Of a DNA stretch of 11,438 bases, positions 1-7,844 are shown piece after piece. Numbering within the stretch: position 1 is the first letter of the stretch; each line of letters begins with the position of its first letter. Origin of the DNA: Oscillospiraceae bacterium (lineage in GTDB: Bacteria; Bacillota_A; Clostridia; Oscillospirales; Ruminococcaceae); assembly GCA_017440445.1 (NCBI GenBank), contig JAFSHE010000325.1:1-11438 (forward strand), given 5' to 3'. Both the position numbers and the translations under genes were made by a program. The notes beneath the pieces were generated by a model. It was not told where the DNA came from. It saw only the letters and a list, made by a program, of their open reading frames with translations, and did no database searches.

Positions 1-10
1 GCGGTAAAGC

Positions 11-142
11 TTAGTTCTGGATATTATCCTCAGTAGTGATATACTTTACCTTTTTTTCGATATACAGCCAGCCCACTGCCAGAGCAGTAACGACTGCAAT
101 AGTTGTTGCAACTATGCTTAATACAAAAGAAGCCTGTTTCAT
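11..142 (-). CDS. Small single-pass membrane protein (43 aa) in the atp operon
   Basis: I do not recognise a family. The frame starts with ATG at 142-140 and ends with TAA at 13-11, giving 43 residues. A strong ribosome site (AAAGGAG, 150-156) sits 7 nt upstream, and the start lies only 19 nt past the atpA stop, so it is placed as an operon gene. Residues 5-28 form one hydrophobic helix (IVATTIAVVTALAVGWLYI). A basic stretch follows (EKKVKY, 29-34), then a short polar, acidic tail (TTEDNIQN). The basic residues after the helix suggest that the C-terminus is cytoplasmic. In the usual F-type operon order the next gene would be atpG, so this is an extra gene between alpha and gamma. A role in assembly or regulation of ATP synthase is only a guess from position. 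Spurious translation is possible, but the ribosome site and the clean helix argue for a real gene. Confidence 0.72.
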   Translation of the reverse strand: MKQASFVLSIVATTIAVVTALAVGWLYIEKKVKYITTEDNIQN

Positions 143-161
143 GTGTTTACTCCTTTCGGAA

Positions 162-1670
162 TCAGCCTGCGTAAGAAGCTGCAAAGCTTGTGAGAACTTC
201 CTTTACAGCAGCTTCGATCTCGGGGGACATCACCTTTTCGTTTCTGATGCTGTCGAGAATCTCAGGCTTGTTGTTTTTGATATGAGCGATAAGATCCTTC
301 TGATACTGCTTGATCTGCTCAACCTCGATGGAAGCAAGATAGTTGTTGATTACCGCATAGATAATTACGACCTGCTCCTCAACTGCGAGGGGCGAATTCT
401 GATCCTGCTTGAGCACCTCTACGATACGCTCGCCCTTTGCAAGACGGCTCTTTGTATCAGCGTCAAGATCAGAACCGAACTGTGCGAAAGACTGAAGCTC
501 TCTGTACTGAGAGTAGTCCAGCTTAAGTGTACCGGAAACCTTCTTCATCGCCTTGATCTGCGCGTTACCGCCTACACGTGATACCGAGATACCGGGGTTA
601 ACAGCAGGACGAACACCCGCGTTGAACAGCTCGGTCTCAAGGTATATCTGACCGTCAGTGATGGAGATAACGTTTGTAGGAATATACGCGGAAACGTCGC
701 CTGCCTGTGTCTCGATGATGGGAAGCGCAGTCAGGGAGCCGCCGCCGTAGTTTGCATTAAGACGTGCTGCACGCTCCAGAAGTCTTGAGTGGAGGTAGAA
801 TACGTCACCGGGGAACGCCTCACGTCCCGGCGGTCTCTTAAGCAGCAGGGAGAGTGTTCTGTAAGCGACAGCGTGCTTGGACAGGTCATCGTAAACTACG
901 AGAACGTCCTTGCCCTTGTCCATGAAGTACTCACCCATGGTGCATCCGGAGTAGGGTGCGATATACTGCAGCGGAGCCAACTCAGATGCTGTTGCTGATA
1001 CAACGATGGTGTAATCCAGTGCGTTGTTAGCGCGGAGCGTTTCTACTACGCCTGCAACGGTAGAGTTCTTCTGACCGATAGCAACATAGATACAAATTAC
1101 ATCCTTGCCCTGCTGGTTGATGATAGTGTCGATGGCGATAGCAGTCTTACCTGTCTGTCTGTCGCCGATGATAAGCTCACGCTGACCTCTGCCGATGGGG
1201 ATCATGCTGTCGATAGCCTTGATACCTGTCTGGAGAGGAACGTTTACAGGTTCTCTTGTGATGATACCCGAAGCGATCTTCTCAATGGGGCGGGTCTCCT
1301 TGGAAAGGATGGGTCCCTTGCCGTCAATAGGCTCACCCAGAGAGTTTACTACACGGCCGAGAAGCTCCTCGCCGACAGGCACGGATACGATGCTGCCTGT
1401 ACGCTTTACGGTATCGCCCTCTTTTATGCCAGCATCGGAGCCAAGCATTACCGCACCTACAAAATCCTGCTCCAGGTTCAGTGCCATGCAGCGAACGCCG
1501 TTCTCAAACTCGAGAAGCTCGTTGATCATGCACTTTTCCAGACCGTGGATACGCACGATACCGTCACCGACGGTAACGACCGTACCGATGTCGCCAAGCT
1601 GGATCTTTGCGTTGTAGTTCTTGATACGGGACTTGATAAGACCCGTTATTTCATCGGGGCGTAAATCCAA
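162..1670 (-). CDS. atpA: ATP synthase F1 subunit alpha
   Basis: This is the alpha subunit of the F1 head, which alternates with beta and carries the non-catalytic nucleotide site. The 502-residue length is normal for the family. The N-terminus (MDLRPDEIT) matches the family. The P-loop GDRQTGKT is at 169-176, the Walker B strand LVVYDD at 257-262, and the signature [14 protein letters not shown] around 355-368 includes the arginine finger, R365. Translation begins at a TTG (1670-1668). This choice is supported by AAAGGGA (1680-1686) 9 nt upstream and by the conserved N-terminal residues, which would be lost with any later start. It lies 34 nt behind atpH and 19 nt ahead of the small membrane ORF, in the expected a-c-b-delta-alpha order. 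Confidence 0.98.
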   Translation of the reverse strand: MDLRPDEITGLIKSRIKNYNAKIQLGDIGTVVTVGDGIVRIHGLEKCMINELLEFENGVRCMALNLEQDFVGAVMLGSDAGIKEGDTVKRTGSIVSVPVGEELLGRVVNSLGEPIDGKGPILSKETRPIEKIASGIITREPVNVPLQTGIKAIDSMIPIGRGQRELIIGDRQTGKTAIAIDTIINQQGKDVICIYVAIGQKNSTVAGVVETLRANNALDYTIVVSATASELAPLQYIAPYSGCTMGEYFMDKGKDVLVVYDDLSKHAVAYRTLSLLLKRPPGREAFPGDVFYLHSRLLERAARLNANYGGGSLTALPIIETQAGDVSAYIPTNVISITDGQIYLETELFNAGVRPAVNPGISVSRVGGNAQIKAMKKVSGTLKLDYSQYRELQSFAQFGSDLDADTKSRLAKGERIVEVLKQDQNSPLAVEEQVVIIYAVINNYLASIEVEQIKQYQKDLIAHIKNNKPEILDSIRNEKVMSPEIEAAVKEVLTSFAASYAG

Positions 1671-1704
1671 TTAAATACATCCCTTTCTTGTTAGTATTTT
1701 TTGC

Positions 1705-2256
1705 TTATGCGATGATGGAGCCAAGCTCGTTCTTCAGCGCATTAAGTCTTGCTCTGACGCTTCCGTCATAGCGTGTGCTGCCGTAATCAATGATGACACC
1801 GCCTATGATAGCAGGATCCACCTTCTCGCAGATGGTGATGCTCTTGCCTGTTATCTCAGACATCTTCGCTGTTATCTTTGCACGCATATCCTCTGTGAGG
1901 GGTGCGCTTGCGGTGACTATGATCTCGGCGATCCTGAAATGCTCGTTATACTTTGCACGGAAGTGCTTTACGATACCATTCCAGCAGGAAAATCTTCCGC
2001 GCTCCGCAAGCACGCACAGCAGATTGCCTGTGTACTCCGAAACGTTTCCGTCCGTGATGATATCCTTAATAAGCGATACCTTTTCCTCGACTGATATAGT
2101 CGGGGTGTCCATTACCTTGGCAAACTCGGGATTTTCCGCAAATATGGCGCTAAGTGCGTCAAGCTCTGCGGCGGTATCCTTCAGCCTGTCAGCGGACTCC
2201 TCGAGGCACAGCTCGAAAAAGGACTCGCCGTATACCTTTTCAGCCTTTTCGTTCAT
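1705..2256 (-). CDS. atpH: ATP synthase F1 subunit delta
   Basis: This is the delta subunit (OSCP family), which ties the F1 head to the peripheral b stalk. Its 183 residues are the usual size. The N-terminal helical half begins at AEKVYGESFFEL, where family members carry the YA.ALFEL-like motif. The C-terminal part contains DPAIIGGVIIDYGSTRYDGS (about 147-166), matching the conserved glycine-rich segment that ends delta subunits, followed by the typical final helix with a Leu-rich end. The ribosome site AAGGAG (2263-2268) stands 6 nt before the ATG. It is separated from atpF by about 34 nt and from atpA by 34 nt, and sits exactly where delta belongs. Divergence from model sequences is normal for this fast-evolving subunit. 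Confidence 0.95.
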   Translation of the reverse strand: MNEKAEKVYGESFFELCLEESADRLKDTAAELDALSAIFAENPEFAKVMDTPTISVEEKVSLIKDIITDGNVSEYTGNLLCVLAERGRFSCWNGIVKHFRAKYNEHFRIAEIIVTASAPLTEDMRAKITAKMSEITGKSITICEKVDPAIIGGVIIDYGSTRYDGSVRARLNALKNELGSIIA

Positions 2257-2290
2257 ATTGATCTCCTTCTTTCACGATCTGCGGGTCAGA

Positions 2291-2842
2291 TCATTCCTCT
2301 GTGCCCACATTCACCAAGAAATTAGAGATAATTTCCTCGTTGTCCTTTGCCGAGATCTCCTTCTCGACAACCTTCTCAGCCGCAAGAATAACGATGCTGG
2401 AGATCTCATCCTTGATCTCGTTCATAGCACGCTTCTTGTCACGCTCGATAGCCTCCTCGGCCTTGGCTCTGATATCAGCAGCCTTCTGGTTGGCGTCGGA
2501 GATTATCTCCTCCTCGCGTGCCTGCGCTCTTACAGTAGCCTGCTTCATTATCTCGGCAGCCTCTGTCTTTGCGTCGGCAAGTCTTGCAAGGTATTCCTGC
2601 TCGGTCTTCTGTGCGGACTCCTTAGCAGCCTGAGCGTCCGCTATCTCCTTAGCGGCCTTCTCGTTGCGCTGGTCAAGGATGTTGCACACGGGCTTGTACA
2701 GGAATATTCTGAACAAGAGGAAGATTATGAGCGCATTTATAAGGGTAAATATTATCGTTGTGGGATTGATGGAAACAAGCGCCTCGTACCATGCACGGGA
2801 AGTTTCCGCCGCACCCGCAGCCTCGCTGATTATATTCAGCAT
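2291..2842 (-). CDS. atpF: ATP synthase F0 subunit b
   Basis: This is the peripheral-stalk b subunit, which anchors F1 to the membrane. With the ATG at 2842 it has 183 residues: a short polar N-terminus, one membrane helix at about 29-48 (TIIFTLINALIIFLLFRIFL), the typical KPVCNILDQRNEKA exit segment, then a long Ala/Glu/Lys/Arg-rich heptad-like helix to about 165 that forms the stalk. An in-frame TTG at 2854 could add four residues, but the GGAGGAG ribosome site lies immediately against that TTG, which is too close. The same site is 12 nt from the ATG, so I prefer the ATG. It lies 42 nt downstream of atpE and ahead of atpH. Confidence 0.95.
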   Translation of the reverse strand: MLNIISEAAGAAETSRAWYEALVSINPTTIIFTLINALIIFLLFRIFLYKPVCNILDQRNEKAAKEIADAQAAKESAQKTEQEYLARLADAKTEAAEIMKQATVRAQAREEEIISDANQKAADIRAKAEEAIERDKKRAMNEIKDEISSIVILAAEKVVEKEISAKDNEEIISNFLVNVGTEE

Positions 2843-2884
2843 ATTAATGCCCAACTCCTCCCATTATGCTTATTTTGTATCGGA

Positions 2885-3208
<324 letters not shown>

Positions 3209-3216
3209 TTATATTA

Positions 3217-3231
3217 TTCCCCCGTGGGGAA
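3217..3231 (-). other. Intercistronic hairpin between atpB and atpE
   Basis: On the minus strand TTCCCC and GGGGAA pair over a three-base loop, a compact 6-bp GC-rich stem in the 65-nt gap between atpB and atpE. No U-run follows, so it is not an intrinsic terminator. It lies about 20 nt upstream of the atpE ribosome site. A role in mRNA end protection or in raising translation of the highly expressed c subunit is inferred only; the E. coli atpE leader is known to enhance translation. Confidence 0.4.
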
Positions 3232-3246
3232 CATATCCGAATTTTT

Positions 3247-3966
3247 TTACTCACACTCTGCGTTGGAAATATACGACATTGTGAGCATAGTAAAGATGTA
3301 TGCCTGGATAACGCCTGAGAAGATATCGAAGTACAGGGAAGCCACCGCAGGGATAACAACAGGCGGCATAAAGCTGCCAAGAGCCCAGTAGATGAGTCCG
3401 CCGATAACCATACCTGCTACCATGTTACCGAAAAGACGGAGCGCCATGGATACGGGGTTTGATATCTCTCCGATGATGTTTGACGGCAGCATGAAGGGCA
3501 GCGGGTCAAGGAATGCCTTGAAGTAACCCTTTACTCCACCTGTCTTTGCACGGTTGTACTGGGTCATAAAGAAAGTTATGATCGCCAGCGTAGCTGTTAC
3601 CGAAACATCGGCAGTGGGCGAGCGCAGTCCGAGAAGTCCGATAAGGTTGCAGACGATAACATAGACGATAAGCATTCCTATATAGGGTCTGTAAGACTTG
3701 TACTTCTCTCCCATACTTCCGTCGACCATATCAATGACGAATGTTACCAGCCACTCGGCAAGCGCCTGACGGCGGGTGGTGGGAACGACCTTCAGTCCTG
3801 TTCCGAGAACGATGAACAGCGCTGCAAGCAGCACCATCACTATCCACTGAACTATTACCGATTCGGTGAGGTTCCATGTCATTCCGAACATTTCCCAGCT
3901 TGCAACGACAAGCGGTCCCGTAATGGTGAAGCCTGCGTCAGAAGCCATAAGCAGTGCGGTTGACAT
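3247..3966 (-). CDS. atpB: ATP synthase F0 subunit a
   Basis: This is the stator a subunit, which forms the ion half-channels against the c ring. It has 239 residues and five to six predicted membrane spans. The essential arginine is R177 within SMALRLFGNM (173-182). Other conserved pieces are LDPLPFMLP (153-161), IIGEISNPVS (164-173) and the C-terminal segment LYFDIFSGVIQAYIFTMLTM (211-230). The AAGGAGG site at 3978-3984 is 11 nt before the ATG, somewhat long but unambiguous. It follows atpI after a 72-nt gap holding two hairpins and precedes atpE after 65 nt. With a sodium-type c subunit the half-channels should pass sodium; I do not see a residue here that settles this alone. Confidence 0.97.
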   Translation of the reverse strand: MSTALLMASDAGFTITGPLVVASWEMFGMTWNLTESVIVQWIVMVLLAALFIVLGTGLKVVPTTRRQALAEWLVTFVIDMVDGSMGEKYKSYRPYIGMLIVYVIVCNLIGLLGLRSPTADVSVTATLAIITFFMTQYNRAKTGGVKGYFKAFLDPLPFMLPSNIIGEISNPVSMALRLFGNMVAGMVIGGLIYWALGSFMPPVVIPAVASLYFDIFSGVIQAYIFTMLTMSYISNAECE

Positions 3967-3989
3967 AATTTATCAGTCCTCCTTTTGTG

Positions 3990-4032
3990 TGGCGGAATCC
4001 GTTCCGCCATTATATAAGCTCTCCTGAGAGAG
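3990..4032 (-). other. Two consecutive hairpins between atpI and atpB
   Basis: TGGCGGAA (3990-3997) pairs perfectly with TTCCGCCA (4002-4009) over a 4-base loop. Just upstream on the minus strand, CTCTC and GAGAG (4019-4032) form a second small stem. Neither is followed by a U-run, and coding sequence of the same operon continues, so they are not intrinsic terminators. They sit right before the atpB ribosome site and could mark an RNA-processing or stability site separating atpI from the structural genes. That role is inferred. Confidence 0.4.
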
Positions 4033-4038
4033 GATATA

Positions 4039-4431
4039 TCAGTCGTCTTTTTCCCTGAATGCCCGTATCATAATGGCTATCCTCGGGAAAAACAGCGGTA
4101 TTATCGCCGCAAGTAGGTTTATGAAGGGCAGCAGCGCCGCCGCGCTCATCGCAGCGAACAAACCGAGATAACGCAGGCAGTACATGGTGTTCATGTAGGT
4201 CTGCGCAGCCTTTGCGGTCTTTGTTACTGCTATCTGAGCCGTTTTTCCGAGAAGAAAGAAATTCAGCACGCACACGATATTTCCGTACACTCCGCCAACA
4301 AGCAGCGTGTAATCGAAACCGAATGCGAAGAACAGCACTATAAGCACCGCAAAATATACAGCGTTCGTCACCAGAAAGTAAGGGCGCAGCGAACGCATCT
4401 CCTGTAAGATAGGTTGGTTTCTTTTTGACAT
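4039..4431 (-). CDS. atpI: ATP synthase subunit I
   Basis: This is a member of the AtpI/UncI family of small membrane proteins that precede atpB in F-type ATP synthase operons and help assemble the c ring. It has 130 residues and four predicted membrane helices, roughly at 20-37, 42-62, 82-101 and 104-122. The family is weakly conserved, so the assignment rests on size, topology and position directly upstream of atpB. Its ATG overlaps the stop of the preceding AtpZ-like gene by one base (TAATG), and there is no clear ribosome site of its own, so translation is probably coupled. The basic start MSKRNQ resembles the starts of the two genes before it. Confidence 0.85.
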   Translation of the reverse strand: MSKRNQPILQEMRSLRPYFLVTNAVYFAVLIVLFFAFGFDYTLLVGGVYGNIVCVLNFFLLGKTAQIAVTKTAKAAQTYMNTMYCLRYLGLFAAMSAAALLPFINLLAAIIPLFFPRIAIMIRAFREKDD

Positions 4432-4736
4432 TATTTATGCAGATTTCTGTATTCGTCGTAATAATCGTTGTCCGATGGGCTGTTGTAGGAGCGTGGTGCG
4501 TCCTTGTTATCCTTGCCGTACATTTTTATGAGCTTCCCGAGATACGAGATGCCTCCGCCCAGCATGAATATTATTCCAAGCGCCACACACAGACCCATAG
4601 CCCAGTCGGGCCAGCCGAAATGCTTACACGCATAATACCCGCCCACAATGAATATCAGCAGGGGAGTTATTATGGTAAACGCAAGCTGACTTGCCGTCGC
4701 ATAGACCGCAAATGGATTATTCTTCTTTTTCGACAT
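4431..4736 (-). CDS. AtpZ/AtpI-family protein, ATP synthase operon
   Basis: This is a 101-residue membrane protein with two helices, roughly 18-37 and 46-66, followed by a charged, Tyr/Asn/Asp-rich cytoplasmic tail (about 70-101). Size, two-helix topology, the glycines in the helices (FIVGGYYA, LGGGISYLG) and location just ahead of atpI fit the AtpZ/AtpI family (the putative F0F1-ATPase subunit domain), proposed to work with AtpI in ion supply or assembly. It starts one base after the stop of the 260-residue membrane-anchored protein upstream, with no good ribosome site, and overlaps the atpI start by one base. Tight coupling therefore links the envelope genes to the atp genes here. The family call is fairly secure; its exact role is not settled. 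Confidence 0.8.
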   Translation of the reverse strand: MSKKKNNPFAVYATASQLAFTIITPLLIFIVGGYYACKHFGWPDWAMGLCVALGIIFMLGGGISYLGKLIKMYGKDNKDAPRSYNSPSDNDYYDEYRNLHK

Positions 4737-4737
4737 A

Positions 4738-5520
4738 TCAGTACACGAACTTTGTGAGTCGCCAGTTATCCTCGCTCTTTACCATGGACATCTCAAGAAT
4801 AGAGTCCTTGTCGGCGTCTGTGACGGTCTCGGGAGAAAGTCCGTCAAGATAGACCGTGAGCTTGCACTCGCTCTCGGAAACGGGAACCACCGCAATACGG
4901 CAGCTTGACCAGTCCTTTTTATAATCAGCAGCAGGAACGAAGTCTGCGCTTATTCCAAGCACCAGCTCGGTCTTATACTGAGCTGTGCCGTCTGTCGTTT
5001 CGCTTTCAGTGGTATCGGACTCCTCCTCGCCCTCCTCGGGGAGAGGCTCCTCCACCTTTACAAGCACCTCACGGTTCTGATATACCGCAAGACCGTTGCC
5101 GTCAATGTCTGTCAGTATCAGCTTAGCCACATCCTCGGTGTAGATGGAACGTACAAGCTCCTCTATCTCGCTGAGGGAGGTGTACTCCTTGCTGTTTACT
5201 GTATAGATACCGTCCTCAGGCTTGTTGCCGTAGGGCTCATCGAAGTGGTCAAGGCCGTCTGTCACGAAAAGACGTACTATGCGATAGCTGCCTGCCACGA
5301 GGTCATGCGCAGCGTATGTGCACTCATCGATAAGCTCCTGCGTGGGACGGAACACTGTTTCAGAAGATATCTGCTGGTCGGATGTGCCGCCCGCAGAGCT
5401 TGTTTCGCCCTTATCGCCCGTAAGAAGTATCACCGCTGTCACCGCTACTGCGATGGCAAGCACTGCCACGATGATAGTGGATATCATCGGGACAAGGGAA
5501 TTATTCTGCTTTTTACTCAT
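4738..5520 (-). CDS. Membrane-anchored extracytoplasmic protein, possibly IseA-like
   Basis: This 260-residue protein has a short basic N-terminus (MSKKQNN), one strong membrane helix at about 12-33, then an external domain. A Ser/Gly/Thr linker (35-55) follows the helix. The rest has two beta-rich stretches (about 60-160 and 182-260) split by an acidic, disordered-looking insert (EEGEEESDTTESETTDGT, about 162-179). It ends DNWRLTKFVY, an ending common in domains that finish in a W-containing strand. The segment YTVNSKEYTSLSEIEELV with the following helix is reminiscent of the IseA family, which inhibits cell-wall DL-endopeptidases, and neighbours that act on wall sugars fit that. The resemblance is from memory and weak. 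The ribosome site is AAAGG, about 8 nt before the ATG. The next gene starts one base after its stop. Confidence 0.6.
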   Translation of the reverse strand: MSKKQNNSLVPMISTIIVAVLAIAVAVTAVILLTGDKGETSSAGGTSDQQISSETVFRPTQELIDECTYAAHDLVAGSYRIVRLFVTDGLDHFDEPYGNKPEDGIYTVNSKEYTSLSEIEELVRSIYTEDVAKLILTDIDGNGLAVYQNREVLVKVEEPLPEEGEEESDTTESETTDGTAQYKTELVLGISADFVPAADYKKDWSSCRIAVVPVSESECKLTVYLDGLSPETVTDADKDSILEMSMVKSEDNWRLTKFVY

Positions 5521-5545
5521 TGAAAAAACCTTTCAGAAATGGGAA

Positions 5546-6580
5546 TTACTTTACGCCTGCATCCTTGCCCGCATCGAGGGAGATAGCCTCGGGGAATGCA
5601 TTTCGGCTGTCCTCCTTGGAGAGGAAGGTGGTATTTACATAGCCCTGGATGATAGCGCCGTCTGTTACTGCGATAGTGGAAGCGTTGATATCACCGAAAA
5701 CGATGGCGTCACGCTTAAGCTCCGCCTTTCCTGCAATCTCAAGCTTTCCTCTGATACGGCCGTTTACATCCGCATAGTTGGAGGTGAGGTCGCCGATAAG
5801 GATAGTATCTCTATCCATGCGCATTTTACCCTTTATGGTAAGATTACCCTGCATAGCAGCAGAGTTCATATTGGCATTGTTGCAATTGATATCGCCTACT
5901 ACCTTACCTGTCATATCGATATCACGGGTGGTCTCCACGTTGCCCTTGATGTTTCCGTCAACCTGCATATTAGCGAGGGAGCGCACGTTTCCATCAATAA
6001 TGGTGTTCTTGGAGATAACAGTTACCTCGTCAGTAACGCCTGCCGCACGGTTTGCGTTCACGTTACCCGAAGCGGGAGGCGCATAGCTGCCGCCAAAGCC
6101 GTTGTTTGTGTTATAATTCTGCTCCGCACCATAGCCGCCGAAGCCGCTGTTCTGTGCGGGAGCTGCCTGCTGAACAGGTGCGCCCTGCATTCCCTGAGGA
6201 GGGATGTTCTGAGCGCTCTGCATATTCTGCTGAGGCTGCTGGGGTGCTGCCTGCTGTGCAGGGTCACGATAATAGGGTGTTTCCAGCGGAACGCCTGCCG
6301 CATTTACTGCGGGAGCGGGCTGCTGCACAGGTGCCTGCTGAGGTGCGGGCTGCTGAACAGGCGCTGCGGGAGCGGGCTGCTGTACGGGAGCTGCCTGCTG
6401 AACAGGTGCTGCGGGAGCAGCAGGGGCAGCAGAAGCCATCTCGTCCTGCTGATTAAGATACTGGTCAAGCTGTGTAGGTGTACCGGGAGCAGGCTGAAGA
6501 GATTCCTCGGGATTTTCCTCCATTCCGTCCTTCTTCCACAGCTCCTTGACTGCCTGAGAAAAATTATCCTTGATACCCAT
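5546..6580 (-). CDS. Bactofilin-family polymer-forming cytoskeletal protein
   Basis: This 344-residue protein has a bactofilin (polymer-forming cytoskeletal) domain at about 185-320. It is built from short, repeated beta-helix rungs of the form V.GN.KGNV, VVGDINCNN, LIGDLTSNYA, RIRGKLEIAG and IVFGDINAST. Bactofilins polymerise without nucleotide and scaffold cell-wall enzymes at membrane sites. Unusually, about 150 residues precede the domain: an amphipathic start (to about 20), then a Pro/Gln/Ala-rich tract with repeated APVQQPAP units (50-145) and a Gly/Asn/Tyr-rich spacer (146-180). Typical bactofilins have short tails. AAAGGA lies 8 nt before the ATG. It begins 24 nt after the deacetylase gene, and bactofilin partners are often wall hydrolases or modifiers, so the two may act together. 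Confidence 0.92.
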   Translation of the reverse strand: MGIKDNFSQAVKELWKKDGMEENPEESLQPAPGTPTQLDQYLNQQDEMASAAPAAPAAPVQQAAPVQQPAPAAPVQQPAPQQAPVQQPAPAVNAAGVPLETPYYRDPAQQAAPQQPQQNMQSAQNIPPQGMQGAPVQQAAPAQNSGFGGYGAEQNYNTNNGFGGSYAPPASGNVNANRAAGVTDEVTVISKNTIIDGNVRSLANMQVDGNIKGNVETTRDIDMTGKVVGDINCNNANMNSAAMQGNLTIKGKMRMDRDTILIGDLTSNYADVNGRIRGKLEIAGKAELKRDAIVFGDINASTIAVTDGAIIQGYVNTTFLSKEDSRNAFPEAISLDAGKDAGVK

Positions 6581-6604
6581 TATGGTCGTCCTTTCTATCA
6601 GTAG

Positions 6605-7783
6605 TTACGCATACGGCCCGATAAACTGAACAGGCTGCGTGTCGTTATTTATCCTGTCAAACTTGTATCCCTTCTGAATAAGCAGCTTGATTATATCCTC
6701 AAGCACATATACAGTGTTCTCTCTGGGAGCAGAGTCGTGCATAAGCACGATAGAACGATAGTTGCCGTCTATATCCGCAGGAATGGATTCAAACATCTCG
6801 CTCCATGTTGCGCCGCCTGCGTCGTTGCTGTCAACGTTCCAGTCGTAGAAGCGGAAGCCGCGCCTTGTCATCTCCTCGATGATAGCATCACGTGTATCGC
6901 CGTTGAAGTCATTCTTGCTGCCGCCGGGGAAGCGGAATATCTCGGTCTTTACTCCCGTGGCCTCGTATATCATGTTCCATGCCTCGTAGAAATCCGCAAG
7001 ATATGCCTCCACCGAGGAATAGATATCCTCATACACATGCGTAGTGCTGTGGACGCCTATCGCATGACCGCTGTCAACTATCTGCTTCATGATAGCGTAG
7101 CACTCTGCGGTGCGCTGCGGCACCACGAAAAATGTCGCCTTGAGATCGTACTTCTCCATATAGTGAAGTACGGAATATGTATTGACGGAGGGTCCGTCAT
7201 CGAATGTAAGATACACGGTATTGGACTCCCTCACAAAGGAGGCGGGAACTCTCACCGTAAGGTCGGGATACATAAGCTCATACGGCTCGGTCTGACCCGC
7301 AGCAGGAAGCTCCTCGGGCTGAGAAGTATCCCCCTCGTCGGGCGGGGTGCTTTCAGGCTCAGATGTATCCTCGGGCTGGGAAGGCTCGTCCTCTGTATCG
7401 GGTGCATCAGGCTGAGATGGCTCCGACGTATCGGGCTGAGAGCTTTCCTCAGGCTCTGACGTGTCAGGCTGCGAGCTTTCGTCCTCGGGAGCGGCAGGCT
7501 GTGAAACGCCGTTCTTCCCGCTGAGATAATCCATAAGCTGCTGGTCGGTAAGACCGCTCTGGGAGTATATACCGTAGAAATCCTCCACGGAGGACATACC
7601 GCCACTGAGCAGCTCCACCTTGTAAGCGAGCTTTTCATTTTCGTATTCTGCCTTTTCAAGCGCAGCGCTCTTGTTCCACAAGACAACGGCGAACACTACG
7701 CACAGAACAAGCGGAACAAAGAAGGCTATGCAAAGGACAGTTTTTATCAGCACTTTAAAAAATGCCACACTTCCAAAACGCAT
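6605..7783 (-). CDS. Membrane-anchored NodB-type polysaccharide (peptidoglycan) deacetylase
   Basis: This is a carbohydrate esterase family 4 enzyme, predicted to remove N-acetyl groups from peptidoglycan sugars on the outer face of the membrane. Residues 8-36 form the anchor helix, followed by a short coiled segment (38-60). A Ser/Pro/Glu/Asp-rich linker (about 95-160) is built on repeated SQPDTSEP-like units. The catalytic domain runs from about 187 to 385. All five NodB motifs are visible: TFDDG (193-197, base D195 and metal D196), HSTTH (245-249, metal H245/H249), RFPGG (284-288), DWN (314-316) and LMHDS (347-351, H349). Nothing essential is missing. GAGG stands 7 nt before the ATG, and a promoter lies at 7845-7873. 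The natural substrate is inferred. Confidence 0.93.
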   Translation of the reverse strand: MRFGSVAFFKVLIKTVLCIAFFVPLVLCVVFAVVLWNKSAALEKAEYENEKLAYKVELLSGGMSSVEDFYGIYSQSGLTDQQLMDYLSGKNGVSQPAAPEDESSQPDTSEPEESSQPDTSEPSQPDAPDTEDEPSQPEDTSEPESTPPDEGDTSQPEELPAAGQTEPYELMYPDLTVRVPASFVRESNTVYLTFDDGPSVNTYSVLHYMEKYDLKATFFVVPQRTAECYAIMKQIVDSGHAIGVHSTTHVYEDIYSSVEAYLADFYEAWNMIYEATGVKTEIFRFPGGSKNDFNGDTRDAIIEEMTRRGFRFYDWNVDSNDAGGATWSEMFESIPADIDGNYRSIVLMHDSAPRENTVYVLEDIIKLLIQKGYKFDRINNDTQPVQFIGPYA

Positions 7784-7844
7784 TTTTAAACCTCATAATC
7801 AATAATGGGAACAAGGCATACTTCGCCTATACTCCTATTCTTTA

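Noticed and set aside
3990..4009. Perfect 8-bp hairpin before atpB as a transcription terminator
   Set aside because: No U-run follows on either strand, and the operon continues directly into atpB.
4014..4019. TATAAT-like box upstream of atpB as an internal promoter
   Set aside because: No acceptable -35 hexamer lies 16-18 bp upstream, and there is no extended -10 TG. The AT-rich match alone is not enough.
6170..6430. Repeated CTGCTG-rich DNA in the bactofilin gene as a repeat array or CRISPR
   Set aside because: The repeats are in-frame codons for the Pro/Gln/Ala-rich arm, irregular in length and without spacers.
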